Shown here: in pieces, positions 39,224 through 48,267 of the stretch
Layout of the letters: the number at the start of each line of letters is the position of its first letter
How positions within the stretch are numbered: the stretch's first letter is position 1
NCBI RefSeq assembly: GCF_024623065.1
Contig: NZ_JANJZR010000009.1
Location: 30,248 to 94,247 of the forward strand
Source: Bacteroides acidifaciens
GTDB taxonomy: Bacteria; Bacteroidota; Bacteroidia; Bacteroidales; Bacteroidaceae
DNA: 64,000 nucleotides
Reading direction: 5' to 3'
The notes under the pieces: model-generated
The model's input: the letters and a program-made list of their open reading frames with translations, nothing else
What the model was told of the DNA's origin: nothing
The model's database searches: none
Translations under genes and position numbers: made by a program

Positions 39224-39622
39224 CTAAATTAGATAGGTGGCATATAGCGCCAGCTTCTGTCTCGAGCAGAGAGGTGGCGGTGAAGTAGGAGTATCATACT
39301 CTATTGGTTTATCTGAATATGTATAAGTCAGCAAATAACAGAACTGCGCATAGAAGAGGTCAACTGCTTGAGGTAAAACTTTCAACTCAGTAGTATGTTT
39401 CATCAAGTCCAGCTTATAGATAGTAGCCGTACAACCTTTTGCTTTGCAATCCTTCTTAGAGTCGCAAGTATGTGTTTTCTTACATTTCGGACAGCCTGTG
39501 TCACAACAGCCTTGCGCCGTTTCGCAACGGGCACAGCAATAGTGCATAATAGATACTCCTGCTCCCGAATAGATAATCAAGAGGGAAAGAATCAACGCTG
39601 TTATGTAAGCTAACTTTTTCAT
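39224..39622 (-). CDS. HYC_CC_PP family protein (cysteine-rich, secreted or membrane-anchored)
   Basis: A 132-residue protein with N-terminal hydrophobic segment (ITALILSLLIIYSGAGVSI). The HYCC element, cysteine clusters (CCARC, GCCDTGCPKC, CDSKKDCKAKGC) and the terminal TSPPPLCSRQ give the family name pattern. Found upstream of metal-transport genes in Bacteroidetes; likely binds metal. The start at 39622 (MKKLAY) is used since the upstream TATCTTTG box would fall in a longer frame. Confidence 0.75.
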   Translation of the reverse strand: MKKLAYITALILSLLIIYSGAGVSIMHYCCARCETAQGCCDTGCPKCKKTHTCDSKKDCKAKGCTATIYKLDLMKHTTELKVLPQAVDLFYAQFCYLLTYTYSDKPIEYDTPTSPPPLCSRQKLALYATYLI

Positions 39623-39631
39623 ATCAAGGGG

Positions 39632-39639
39632 CAAAGATA
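39632..39639 (-). promoter_or_regulatory. -7 element for the HYC_CC_PP-type gene
   Basis: TATCTTTG on the minus strand, 9 bases upstream of the ATG at 39622. Confidence 0.55.
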
Positions 39640-39662
39640 AGAATAAAAACAAATTAAATATT

Positions 39663-40192
39663 AGAGCCTGTTTAAATTTTCCTGAGATTATGTTAGATAG
39701 GCTTTACCGACCTGTTTTTATTCGTCACATAGTCTCCGTCATGCTCCTCACAACAACAGAAAATATACTCGAATGCAACTCTCAAAACTGTGTCGGGCAA
39801 AACTCGGAGCAGGCTCTTAATAACCCACTTTTCATTCATTAATAGAAAAGTTCTCTTTCATTAATTGTAAACTTCTTATTATCAGCATGTAAACTTATTC
39901 TTCGTTAATTGTAATCTATAAACGAAAGCTTCGTTTATAAAAACAAAGGCTTTGATTATAAAAACGAAGCTTGCAATTATATAATCAAAGCTTGCGTTTA
40001 TAGTTTGCATCGAATGAAAAGAAAGTTTCCTTCCTGTCCGAAGGAACTTTATACTTAATGGGCGGGAAGTTTTCTATTAATAGCCAAGAGCGCAACTGTT
40101 AATACCCCTTCCGCCAACTACAGACGGACGCGACAAGAAAAGCTGGGGTAAGAGCTATAATATTATGACTGAAGAGAATTTAAACAGGCTCT
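39663..40192. mobile_element. MITE-like non-coding repeat element
   Basis: 530 bases with no gene, bounded by perfect 16-bp inverted repeats AGAGCCTGTTTAAATT (39663-39678 and 40177-40192) and flanked by TATT on both sides, a possible 4-bp target duplication. Inside lie nested inverted repeats (TTAATAGAAAA near 39,838 and its complement near 40,066) and GTTTCCTTC/GAAGGAAC hairpin near 40,030. The structure is that of a foldback miniature inverted-repeat element. Confidence 0.6.
39917..39998 (+). repeat. Four tandem ~21-bp units with AAGCTT core
   Basis: Units start at 39917, 39936, 39957 and 39978 (19, 21, 21 and 21 bases). Consensus TATAAAAACGAAGCTTGNRTT with a palindromic centre. They lie in the middle of the MITE-like element. 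Confidence 0.6.
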
Positions 40193-40318
40193 TATTATTC
40201 ACAAAAAAATAAGCATAATGTCATATATGTTACAATTCAGAATCCACCTCTTGCTTTCTTCTTTTAGAAATACCTGAATATTTTTCTGTATTTATTAGTC
40301 CGGTTCGTGAATTTCATC

Positions 40319-40326
40319 TATATTTG
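40319..40326 (+). promoter_or_regulatory. -7 element for RsiV-like gene
   Basis: TATATTTG, 48 bases upstream of the ATG at 40375. The interval 40193-40318 contains no other feature that I can support. Confidence 0.5.
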
Positions 40327-40374
40327 TCAATAGTGAATGAGATAGTAAATATGTAATTTATAGAAAAAACGAGT

Positions 40375-41226
40375 ATGAAAAAACAATATGTCAGCCTGCT
40401 TGCAATTATACTTTCGGTAAGCGGATTTTTGTTTTCTTGTCATGACAAGATGAACAAAAAAACAGGTGCGTTGCAGTTCGACAGTATTCAGGTGAATGAG
40501 ACGGCACACCTCTTTAACGATACAGCCAAACCGGCTTGTAATATAATTATCAATTTCGCTTATCCCGTCAAGTCATCGGATGATATGCTGAAAGACAGCC
40601 TGAATACTTATTTCATTTCCGCCTGCTTCGGCGATAAGTACATCGGGGAAAAACCGGAAGAGGTCATAAAACAATATACGGAAAATTATATCAGTGAATA
40701 TCGCCGCGACTTGGAACCGATGTACACAGAAGATGAGAAAGATAAGGAAGACGAAGCATCCATCGGTGCCTGGTATTCTTATTACAAAGGTATTGAAAGC
40801 CACGTGCAACTATATGAGAAAGACCTGCTTGTATATCGCATCGACTACAATGAATATACCGGTGGTGCACATGGCATCTATATGACGACTTATCTGAATA
40901 TGGATCTTACGCTGATGCGTCCGCTCCGTCTTGACGACATTTTCATCGGAGATTACAAAGACCCGCTGACTGACCTCATTTGGAACCAGCTCATGGCTGA
41001 CAACAAAGTGACGACTCACGAAGCTCTGGAAGATATGGGATATGCTTCGACCGGTGACATCAATCCGACCGAGAATTTTTATCTGAGTAAAGAAGGCATT
41101 ACCTTCTATTATAATGTATATGACATTACTCCCTATTCCATGGGACCGGTAAAGGTGACAATCCCATTCCCAATGATGGAACATCTTCTCGGCAGCAACC
41201 CGATTTTGGGAGAACTGAAAGATTAA
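40375..41226 (+). CDS. RsiV-like (DUF3298/DUF4163) lipoprotein
   Basis: A 283-residue protein. A lipoprotein signal ends at a cysteine in GFLFSCHDKM. The mid-region follows DUF4163 (NIIINFAYPVKSSDDML, DYNEYTGGAHGIYMTTYLN), then a DUF3298 part with KEGITFYYNVYDITPYSMGP. Family members such as RsiV are anti-sigma factors that bind lysozyme. No sigma factor or membrane helix is seen here, so only the extracytoplasmic domain matches. Confidence 0.75.
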   Translation: MKKQYVSLLAIILSVSGFLFSCHDKMNKKTGALQFDSIQVNETAHLFNDTAKPACNIIINFAYPVKSSDDMLKDSLNTYFISACFGDKYIGEKPEEVIKQYTENYISEYRRDLEPMYTEDEKDKEDEASIGAWYSYYKGIESHVQLYEKDLLVYRIDYNEYTGGAHGIYMTTYLNMDLTLMRPLRLDDIFIGDYKDPLTDLIWNQLMADNKVTTHEALEDMGYASTGDINPTENFYLSKEGITFYYNVYDITPYSMGPVKVTIPFPMMEHLLGSNPILGELKD

Positions 41227-41338
41227 ACTTCATAAAAGAACGAAACCCAATGAATATCTTGTTGTGACTATACAGATAGCTATATAGGCGGATATTCATT
41301 TCATATAATTTCTAATCAGTAATTTGTAATTGATAAAA

Positions 41339-41959
41339 GTGGAAATCATAGAGAAATACTTCCCTGAGCTGACAGAAGAGCAACGCAAACAATTTGCTGC
41401 TCTATATGACCTTTACATCGACTGGAATTCGAAAATCAACGTTATCTCACGCAAGGACATCGAGAACTTGTATGAGCACCATGTGCTCCATTCATTAGGC
41501 ATTGCCAAAGTCATCCAGTTCCGTCCCGGAACCAGTATCATGGACTTAGGAACAGGAGGCGGTTTCCCCGGCATTCCTTTGGCAATATTATTTCCCGAAA
41601 TAAAGTTTCATCTTGTGGACAGCATCGGTAAAAAAGTACGTGTAGCGACAGAAGTGGCTAATGCCATCGGACTGAAAAACGTCACTTTCCGCCATGCCCG
41701 TGCAGAAGAGGAAAAACGCACGTTCGACTTCGTTGTCAGCCGTGCCGTTATGCCTCTGGCGGATTTGATTAAGATTATCAAAAAGAATATATCTTCCAAA
41801 CAGCAGAATGCATTGCCCAATGGGCTTATCTGTCTCAAGGGCGGTGAACTGGAGCACGAAACGATGCCGTTCAAGCATAAGACAATGATTCACAGCCTGA
41901 GCGACAACTTCGAGGAGGAGTTCTTTGAAACAAAAAAAGTGGTATATGTCCCTATTTAA
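41339..41959 (+). CDS. rsmG: 16S rRNA m7G527 methyltransferase RsmG (GidB)
   Basis: A 206-residue methyltransferase. The SAM-binding GTGGGFPGIPLAILFPEIKFHLVDSIGKK is at ~residues 60-90, and the substrate region KNVTFRHARAEEE and DFVVSRAV follows. It modifies G527 of 16S rRNA. Starts at GTG 41339 (VEIIEKYFPEL) are preferred over TTG at 41330, because the family begins near this residue. Confidence 0.93.
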   Translation: MEIIEKYFPELTEEQRKQFAALYDLYIDWNSKINVISRKDIENLYEHHVLHSLGIAKVIQFRPGTSIMDLGTGGGFPGIPLAILFPEIKFHLVDSIGKKVRVATEVANAIGLKNVTFRHARAEEEKRTFDFVVSRAVMPLADLIKIIKKNISSKQQNALPNGLICLKGGELEHETMPFKHKTMIHSLSDNFEEEFFETKKVVYVPI

Positions 41960-42003
41960 AGACTATTAGTTGTTCTGAATAAGATTAATCATAGAAAAGA
42001 ACC

Positions 42004-42642
42004 ATGAAAATAAAAAGGTTTGAATTTAATATGTTCCCCGTAAATTGCTACGTGTTATGGGACGAAACAAAAGAAGCAGTCGTCATTGATCCGGGCTGTT
42101 TCTATGAAGAAGAGAAACAAGCACTAAAGAAGTTCATCCTCACCAATGGACTGAATGTGAAGCATCTTCTGAATACTCACTTACATTTGGATCATATCTT
42201 CGGGAATCCATTCATGCTCAAAGAGTTCGGTTTGTCGGCAGAGGCGAATAAAGCGGACGAGTATTGGATTGACGAAGCACCGAAACAAAGCCGAATGTTT
42301 GGTTTCCAGTTGCAGGAAGCACCCGTACCGCTGGGAAAATACCTGCATGACGGTGATATTATCACTTTCGGACATACCCAACTGGAAGCAATCCATGTAC
42401 CCGGTCACTCGCCCGGCAGCTTGGTGTACTATTGCAAAGAAGACAACTGTATGTTCTCAGGCGACGTCCTGTTTCAAGGCAGCATCGGTCGGGCCGACCT
42501 TACAGGCGGCAATTTCGACGAACTGATAGAGCATATTTGCAGCCGTCTTTTTATCCTTCCTAACGAGACAGTCGTTTATCCGGGACATGGCGCCCCCACG
42601 ACCATCGGGATGGAAAAAGCAGAAAACCCATTTTTCAGATAA
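42004..42642 (+). CDS. MBL-fold metallohydrolase (glyoxalase II-like)
   Basis: A 212-residue protein of the metallo-beta-lactamase fold. The THLHLDHI motif at ~residue 60 binds two zinc ions, with HVPGHSPGSLVYYCKE (~residue 133), FSGDVLFQGSIGR (~residue 155) and YPGHGAPTTIG (~residue 200) completing the site. It likely hydrolyses a thioester such as S-lactoylglutathione or a related compound. Between rsmG and gcvP. Confidence 0.88.
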   Translation: MKIKRFEFNMFPVNCYVLWDETKEAVVIDPGCFYEEEKQALKKFILTNGLNVKHLLNTHLHLDHIFGNPFMLKEFGLSAEANKADEYWIDEAPKQSRMFGFQLQEAPVPLGKYLHDGDIITFGHTQLEAIHVPGHSPGSLVYYCKEDNCMFSGDVLFQGSIGRADLTGGNFDELIEHICSRLFILPNETVVYPGHGAPTTIGMEKAENPFFR

Positions 42643-42665
42643 AACAATAAAATCCCTTTATCAAT

Positions 42666-45515
42666 ATGAAAACCGATTTGTTAGCTAGCCGTCACATCGG
42701 CATCAATGAACAAGACACAGCCGTGATGCTCCGCAAAATTGGAGTAGCATCACTGGACGAACTTATTGACAAAACAATTCCTGCCAATATCCGACTGAAA
42801 GAGCCGTTAGCATTGTCGAGCCCGTTGACAGAATACGAATTTGGAAAACACATCGCCACACTAGCAAGTAAGAACAAACTGTATACCACCTACATCGGTC
42901 TGGGCTGGTACAATACGATTACACCTGCCGTTATCCAACGGAATGTATTCGAGAACCCGGTGTGGTACACTTCCTACACTCCTTATCAGACAGAAGTATC
43001 GCAAGGACGTCTGGAAGCATTAATGAATTTTCAGACAGCCATATGCGACCTTACTGCCATGCCGCTTGCCAACTGTTCACTGCTGGACGAAGGAACCGCA
43101 GCAGCCGAAGCTGTCAGCATGATGTATGCCCTGCGTTCCCGCGCCCAACAGAAATCGGGCGCAAACGTAGTCTTCGTTGACGAAAATGTCTTCCCACAAA
43201 CACTGGCTGTCATGACTACACGTGCCGTGCCGCAAGGTATCGAGCTGCGTGTAGGTAAATATAAGGATTTCGAACCTTCACCGGAAGTCTTCGCCTGCAT
43301 CCTGCAATACCCCAATTCCAACGGAAACGTAGAAGATTATACCGCATTTACAGAAAAAGCGCACACAGCCGATTGCAAGGTAGCTGTCGCTGCCGATATT
43401 CTGAGCCTTGCCCTATTGACTCCACCGGGAGAATGGGGAGCGGATATCGTATTCGGAACAACCCAACGCCTGGGTACACCGATGTTCTATGGCGGTCCGT
43501 CCGCTGCTTACTTCGCCACAAGGGACGAATACAAACGGAATATGCCAGGACGTATCATCGGATGGTCGAAAGATAAATACGGCAAACTTTGTTACCGTAT
43601 GGCTTTACAGACACGCGAACAACATATCAAACGGGAAAAAGCAACATCGAATATCTGCACGGCACAAGCCCTGCTAGCTACAATGGCAGGCTTCTACGCA
43701 GTCTACCACGGCCAGGAAGGTATTTCAGCCATCGCTTCGCGTATCCACAGCATCACCGTATTCCTCGACAAACAGTTGAAGAAATTCGGATATACGCAAG
43801 TAAACGCACAATATTTCGATACATTGCGTTTTGAACTGCCCGAGCACGTTTCGGCACAGCAGATTCGGACGATTGCACTCAGTAAAGAGGTAAATCTGCG
43901 CTATTTTGAGAATGGAGATGTAGGGTTCAGCATTGACGAAACTACGGATATTGCAGCCGTGAACGTATTACTTTCCATCTTTGCCATCGCTGCCGGAAAA
44001 GATTATCAGAAAGTAGATGATATTCCGGAGAAAAGCAATATCGACAAAGCTTTGAAACGTACAAGTCCTTTCCTTACTCACGAAGTATTCAACAAGTATC
44101 ATACAGAAACGGAAATGATGCGTTATATCAAACGCCTGGACCGCAAGGATATTTCACTGGCTCAATCCATGATTTCCCTCGGCTCATGTACAATGAAGTT
44201 GAACGCCGCTTCGGAAATGTTACCTTTGAGCTGTTCCGAGTTTATGGGTATGCATCCGCTGGTTCCCGAAGACCAGGCTGAAGGATACCGCGAACTGATA
44301 AAGAACCTGAGTGAGGATTTGAAGATTATCACCGGTTTCGCAGGAGTGAGCCTGCAACCAAATTCAGGTGCTGCGGGAGAATATACAGGCCTTCGCGTGA
44401 TTCGCACTTACCTTGAAAGTATCGGTCAGGGACATCGGAACAAGGTTCTGATTCCGGCATCGGCACACGGAACCAATCCTGCGTCGGCTATACAGGCAGG
44501 TTTTACAACCGTCACCTGTGCCTGCGATGGGCTGGGAAATGTAGATATGGATGACCTGCGTGCCAAAGCCGAAGAAAATAAAGATGAGTTAGCCGCATTA
44601 ATGATTACCTATCCCTCAACTCATGGTATTTTTGAAACGGAGATAAAGGAGATCTGCAATATTATTCATGCGTGTGGCGCACAAGTATACATGGATGGTG
44701 CTAACATGAACGCACAAGTAGGACTGACCAATCCGGGATTTATCGGTGCTGATGTCTGCCATTTGAATCTTCACAAAACATTCGCTTCTCCTCACGGTGG
44801 CGGTGGCCCTGGAGTAGGTCCTATCTGTGTAGCAGAGCACTTGGTTCCTTTCCTGCCCGGACATGGTATCCTCAGCAATGCACAGAATCAGGTTTCTTCC
44901 GCTCCGTTCGGAAGTGCAGGTATCCTGCCTATCACATACGGATATATCCGCATGATGGGTACGGAAGGCCTGACACAGGCTACCAAAATTGCGATTCTGA
45001 ATGCCAATTATTTGGCTGCTTGTCTGAAAGACACTTATGGCATCGTCTATTGCGGAGCAAACGGTTTTGTAGGTCACGAAATGATTTTGGAATGCCGTAA
45101 GGTACACGAAGAAACAGGTATTTCGGAAAATGACATCGCAAAACGTCTGATGGATTACGGTTATCATGCCCCTACCCTTTCTTTCCCTGTTCACGGTACA
45201 TTGATGATTGAGCCTACGGAAAGCGAAAGCCTTGCCGAACTGGATAACTTCGTAGAGGTCATGTTGAATATCTGGAAAGAAATCCAGGAAGTGAAGAATG
45301 GTGAAGCAGATAAGAATGACAATGTATTGATTAATGCTCCGCACCCCGAATATGAAGTGGTCAATGACCTTTGGGAACATTCATACACACGCGAGAAAGC
45401 TGCTTATCCGATAGAGAGTGTACGTGAGAACAAATTCTGGATAAACGTGGCACGCGTAGATAATACGTTAGGAGACCGCAAGTTATTACCGACTCGTTAC
45501 GGGACATTTGATTAA
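42666..45515 (+). CDS. gcvP: Glycine dehydrogenase (glycine-cleavage P protein)
   Basis: A 949-residue single-chain P protein. It decarboxylates glycine with pyridoxal phosphate and passes the aminomethyl group to the H-protein lipoate. The lysine lies in HLNLHKTFASPHGGGGPGVG (~residue 700). Other signs are the N-terminal FLIGI-like RHIGINEQD and the C-terminal PIESVRENKFWINVARVDN. Length and one-gene form are normal for Bacteroides. gcvT and gcvH are not in the window. Confidence 0.96.
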   Translation: MKTDLLASRHIGINEQDTAVMLRKIGVASLDELIDKTIPANIRLKEPLALSSPLTEYEFGKHIATLASKNKLYTTYIGLGWYNTITPAVIQRNVFENPVWYTSYTPYQTEVSQGRLEALMNFQTAICDLTAMPLANCSLLDEGTAAAEAVSMMYALRSRAQQKSGANVVFVDENVFPQTLAVMTTRAVPQGIELRVGKYKDFEPSPEVFACILQYPNSNGNVEDYTAFTEKAHTADCKVAVAADILSLALLTPPGEWGADIVFGTTQRLGTPMFYGGPSAAYFATRDEYKRNMPGRIIGWSKDKYGKLCYRMALQTREQHIKREKATSNICTAQALLATMAGFYAVYHGQEGISAIASRIHSITVFLDKQLKKFGYTQVNAQYFDTLRFELPEHVSAQQIRTIALSKEVNLRYFENGDVGFSIDETTDIAAVNVLLSIFAIAAGKDYQKVDDIPEKSNIDKALKRTSPFLTHEVFNKYHTETEMMRYIKRLDRKDISLAQSMISLGSCTMKLNAASEMLPLSCSEFMGMHPLVPEDQAEGYRELIKNLSEDLKIITGFAGVSLQPNSGAAGEYTGLRVIRTYLESIGQGHRNKVLIPASAHGTNPASAIQAGFTTVTCACDGLGNVDMDDLRAKAEENKDELAALMITYPSTHGIFETEIKEICNIIHACGAQVYMDGANMNAQVGLTNPGFIGADVCHLNLHKTFASPHGGGGPGVGPICVAEHLVPFLPGHGILSNAQNQVSSAPFGSAGILPITYGYIRMMGTEGLTQATKIAILNANYLAACLKDTYGIVYCGANGFVGHEMILECRKVHEETGISENDIAKRLMDYGYHAPTLSFPVHGTLMIEPTESESLAELDNFVEVMLNIWKEIQEVKNGEADKNDNVLINAPHPEYEVVNDLWEHSYTREKAAYPIESVRENKFWINVARVDNTLGDRKLLPTRYGTFD

Positions 45516-45560
45516 CATATCTCCCTGAGATAGCTCAGAGAGCATGACGTTTTATAAAAG

Positions 45561-45648
45561 CTAAAGCGGCGTTTTAGGAGTCCTAAAGCGCCGCTTTAAA
45601 TGTTGTAAAGCACCGCTTTAGGAATCGTAAAGCACCGCTTCAAAATAA
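45561..45648 (+). repeat. Four tandem 22-bp repeats with palindromic core
   Basis: Units begin at 45561, 45583, 45605 and 45627, consensus nTAAAGCaCCGCTTTAGGAatC. Each carries a near-palindromic AAAGCRCCGCTTTA. They lie between gcvP and the convergent nitroreductase gene and may also form terminator-like hairpins for both sides. Confidence 0.7.
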
Positions 45649-45666
45649 TAAGTTGGCTGGCATTCT

Positions 45667-46236
45667 CTATTTGACAATTGTCAACGTGCCCGCTTTCACT
45701 TTCTTCTCTTTCATCGGAGTTTCGGGGTCAACATATCCCAATGCCACACAGCCATACACCTTATGATTTTCGGGTACTCCCAATGAAGTAATAAACTCAC
45801 GCACTTCGGAGTCATCGCAAGTCGTTCCGAGTTGGTTAATCCAACAAGAACCGATTCCCAAAGACTGCGCCGCAAGGAACATATTCTCTATCGCACAGGC
45901 ACAGTCCATCCCCGCCCACCATTGGGTAGGCTCATTAGAGACAATGACTAAAGTCGGAGCATGGTAATAACAGCAATAAGTCTTGCTATGACCGCGTTCC
46001 TGCAAACGGGTATCCTCGCTTTTTGCAAAAGCTCCTTTAATGCGTTCATTCAGTTCCGTCAGTTTGTCTATATTCTGAATAGCCGTGAAATGCCACGTCT
46101 CCAAATGCATCCCACTCGGAGCATAAATTGCCGCTTCCAAAACCGCCTGCAAATCCTCTTCTGAAACTTGCTGACTTGTATAAGCCCGTACACTACGACG
46201 TGCCTTGATGTTTTCTAAAATCTCATTTGTTTTCAT
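45667..46236 (-). CDS. Nitroreductase family protein
   Basis: A 189-residue FMN-dependent oxidoreductase. N-terminal ENIKARRSVRAYTSQQVSEEDL binds FMN phosphate; a PSGMHLETWHFTAIQN segment and the later AAQSLGIGSCWINQLG follow the nitroreductase pattern. The GCVALGYVDPE segment is conserved. Typical of small dimeric NAD(P)H oxidoreductases. It is separated by 22 bases from a HpaII-like gene, possibly in one transcript. Confidence 0.88.
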   Translation of the reverse strand: MKTNEILENIKARRSVRAYTSQQVSEEDLQAVLEAAIYAPSGMHLETWHFTAIQNIDKLTELNERIKGAFAKSEDTRLQERGHSKTYCCYYHAPTLVIVSNEPTQWWAGMDCACAIENMFLAAQSLGIGSCWINQLGTTCDDSEVREFITSLGVPENHKVYGCVALGYVDPETPMKEKKVKAGTLTIVK

Positions 46237-46257
46237 ACTATCCCTTATGTTTAGAAT

Positions 46258-47343
46258 CTATCTTTTAACCAAACCAATCTTTGCATTCAATTTGAAATAA
46301 TAAACCCCATTCTCTCTTTCCAGGAATCCGTATTTATCCTTCTCCAAAGCGCCTTTCTCCAAACGGGTATTCAAGAACAGAAAATCTTCCATAGCCTGTT
46401 TTTCCGATTTATGATAACAGAGTACGTCTCCGCTCCCATCTACCAGCAAAATTCCTTCTACTGCCGAATCCAATCCATTATATATCTTTGCAGGACGCAT
46501 GCCCAGTGCCAATGCCATCAGGAACTGCTTCACCTTAAATTCATAGAACTTATGCTTGTTTATCAACTCATCCTTAATCTTCAACGGATTTATCTGTTTG
46601 ATAATCTCTGTCAGTTCACTAATGCGGGATACACCGTCCAGATGCATGATACGTACCATTTCTGCCAATACACGCGGGAAATGCAAGTCAATCATCAAAA
46701 GGTTACTACGAAATACCTTATCAGCTACATCCGAATATTTGAGTACACCACCCAAACGTTCAATCATCATCATTCTCTCGGATACTTCATTGGGAGACTC
46801 GGGCAAAGCATTAATCTTATTCACCGTTGGAGTAGCAAATTTAATTCCACTCTGTTCCAGTTTAAGATTCGCTGCACGTCCACCGTCCAGCAACGGATTC
46901 ATAGCGCTCAGTCTTGAACGGACATTGAACCCTCTCAACGGTGCTTCCGGATGCCAAAAAGCCACAGAAAAGTCCGTACGGTCTTCCGTCTTTGCCTCCA
47001 AATCAAAAATGCCCGCTTCATCCAGAAACTCTTCTACTCCGTCCGGTGAAGTCACGTCATTCTCCGAAGAAGATTTGACAGCTTGCAATATCAGTCCGGC
47101 AACAATACCGAAATCTTCACGAGGCATGGATTTGACACCTGTTTCCCCTTCGATACGGATTGTCTCTTCTTCGATATAATACCGACGCGTTCCGTCATGC
47201 TCTTCCCGTTGAATCATTGCAACAGGCCAGAACGCTTCTCCAGCTTTTGCCTCTGCCGTACCTAATACCACTTTCCCGTCTGCCAACAAGCGGAAGAATG
47301 TATAAAGTTCACACCATTCTTTTTTAGTTGCTTCAAATGCCAT
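46258..47343 (-). CDS. HpaII-like restriction endonuclease family protein
   Basis: A 361-residue protein. The N-terminal KKEWCELYTFFRLLADGK resembles the opening of R.HpaII. The mid-part has RTDFSVAFWHPEAPLRGFNVRSRLSAMNP, where an acidic residue precedes the basic R-S-R element, followed by LLDGGRAANLKLEQSG. Family proteins cut CCGG. No cognate cytosine methyltransferase is visible within several kilobases on either side, so it may be solitary or have another role. The family call is from recollected motifs and is moderate. Confidence 0.55.
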   Translation of the reverse strand: MAFEATKKEWCELYTFFRLLADGKVVLGTAEAKAGEAFWPVAMIQREEHDGTRRYYIEEETIRIEGETGVKSMPREDFGIVAGLILQAVKSSSENDVTSPDGVEEFLDEAGIFDLEAKTEDRTDFSVAFWHPEAPLRGFNVRSRLSAMNPLLDGGRAANLKLEQSGIKFATPTVNKINALPESPNEVSERMMMIERLGGVLKYSDVADKVFRSNLLMIDLHFPRVLAEMVRIMHLDGVSRISELTEIIKQINPLKIKDELINKHKFYEFKVKQFLMALALGMRPAKIYNGLDSAVEGILLVDGSGDVLCYHKSEKQAMEDFLFLNTRLEKGALEKDKYGFLERENGVYYFKLNAKIGLVKR

Positions 47344-47393
47344 ATATCTTGTTCTTCTTTATTTTGTTAGTTATGTTTATCATTACATCGATT

Positions 47394-48218
47394 CTATTGA
47401 CGGATAACCCGCGGCAAATCCATAGACGGGATAAAAGGCGGAACCACATACATCACTTCTTCTAATGGCGGCAATTTGCCTACCCGTGCAAAAAGTGAAT
47501 TGTGTATCCATTCCTTGGGAGTGACCACAATAAAACGTCCTGTCCAGCATCCATCAAAATAAGAGGGATTACCCGGTTGTTTCTTTATAGGATAACAGAT
47601 ATTTTCTCCTTTATTCCGCAACTCCGGCGAACGACCGGGGTCATTCACCCACACGTGTTTATCATCAATCCCTCGAAGTACCATCCAATGTCCCCTCGGC
47701 CCGGGACGCAAGCCGCGAACTGCGCCTGTATATCTCACATTCACCAAAATAGGAATCCCACGGTCAATATAATCTTTCAATATCCGATAATCTTTCTTTT
47801 GAAAATGCTCGGCACTTACCATATTTTCGTAATAACGAGCCAGCGAATCTATCTCAAAAGAATAATAGCCACCCTGCCCTATCGAAGTACGACGACGAAA
47901 AGGAGCATGCTTTTTCAGAAAGTAATTCCGTTGATATTCCACCAGTTTCTTTTCAGCATCCTGGGCCGACCGTTGTTTGTCGGTCGTCATTCCCTTAAAA
48001 TAGTCGAACACCATTAATGAGGAAGCCAGGGAACAATGCGAATAAGGGCATCCCGTGATTTTCTGAGAATACCAGGGAACAGGAATATTATTAGGAGCTA
48101 ACTTCCGAGTCTCTAAAGTCTCCGGAGTTTTCTGAGCCTCCTGTGCACAAATCTGAGTATTCCTCCATGCAAAGAAGCCCGAAATCAGGATAAAAAATAT
48201 ATATTTTTTCTTTCTCAT
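47394..48218 (-). CDS. C39-like cysteine peptidase, secreted
   Basis: A 274-residue protein with an N-terminal signal or anchor (YIFFILISGFFAWRN). The papain-like C39 pattern is present: YSHCSLASSLMVFDYF with the cysteine (~residue 63), a GHWMVLRGID histidine (~177) and DPGRSPELR (~residue 192). Such proteins trim or process peptides outside the cytoplasm. The mature protein probably faces the periplasm. Confidence 0.75.
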   Translation of the reverse strand: MRKKKYIFFILISGFFAWRNTQICAQEAQKTPETLETRKLAPNNIPVPWYSQKITGCPYSHCSLASSLMVFDYFKGMTTDKQRSAQDAEKKLVEYQRNYFLKKHAPFRRRTSIGQGGYYSFEIDSLARYYENMVSAEHFQKKDYRILKDYIDRGIPILVNVRYTGAVRGLRPGPRGHWMVLRGIDDKHVWVNDPGRSPELRNKGENICYPIKKQPGNPSYFDGCWTGRFIVVTPKEWIHNSLFARVGKLPPLEEVMYVVPPFIPSMDLPRVIRQ

Positions 48219-48267
48219 TCAAATTCAGTCTAATCCCTCAGTCTCAACTATGACTATTTTCTACACG

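Noticed and set aside
39917..39998. Possible CRISPR-like repeats
   Set aside because: Units are contiguous and degenerate without unique spacers.
44616..45380. Minus-strand frame of 254 codons inside gcvP
   Set aside because: It is antisense to conserved gcvP sequence including the PLP lysine region.
45561..45648. Possible short CRISPR array
   Set aside because: Repeats are contiguous with no spacers, and no cas gene is in the window.
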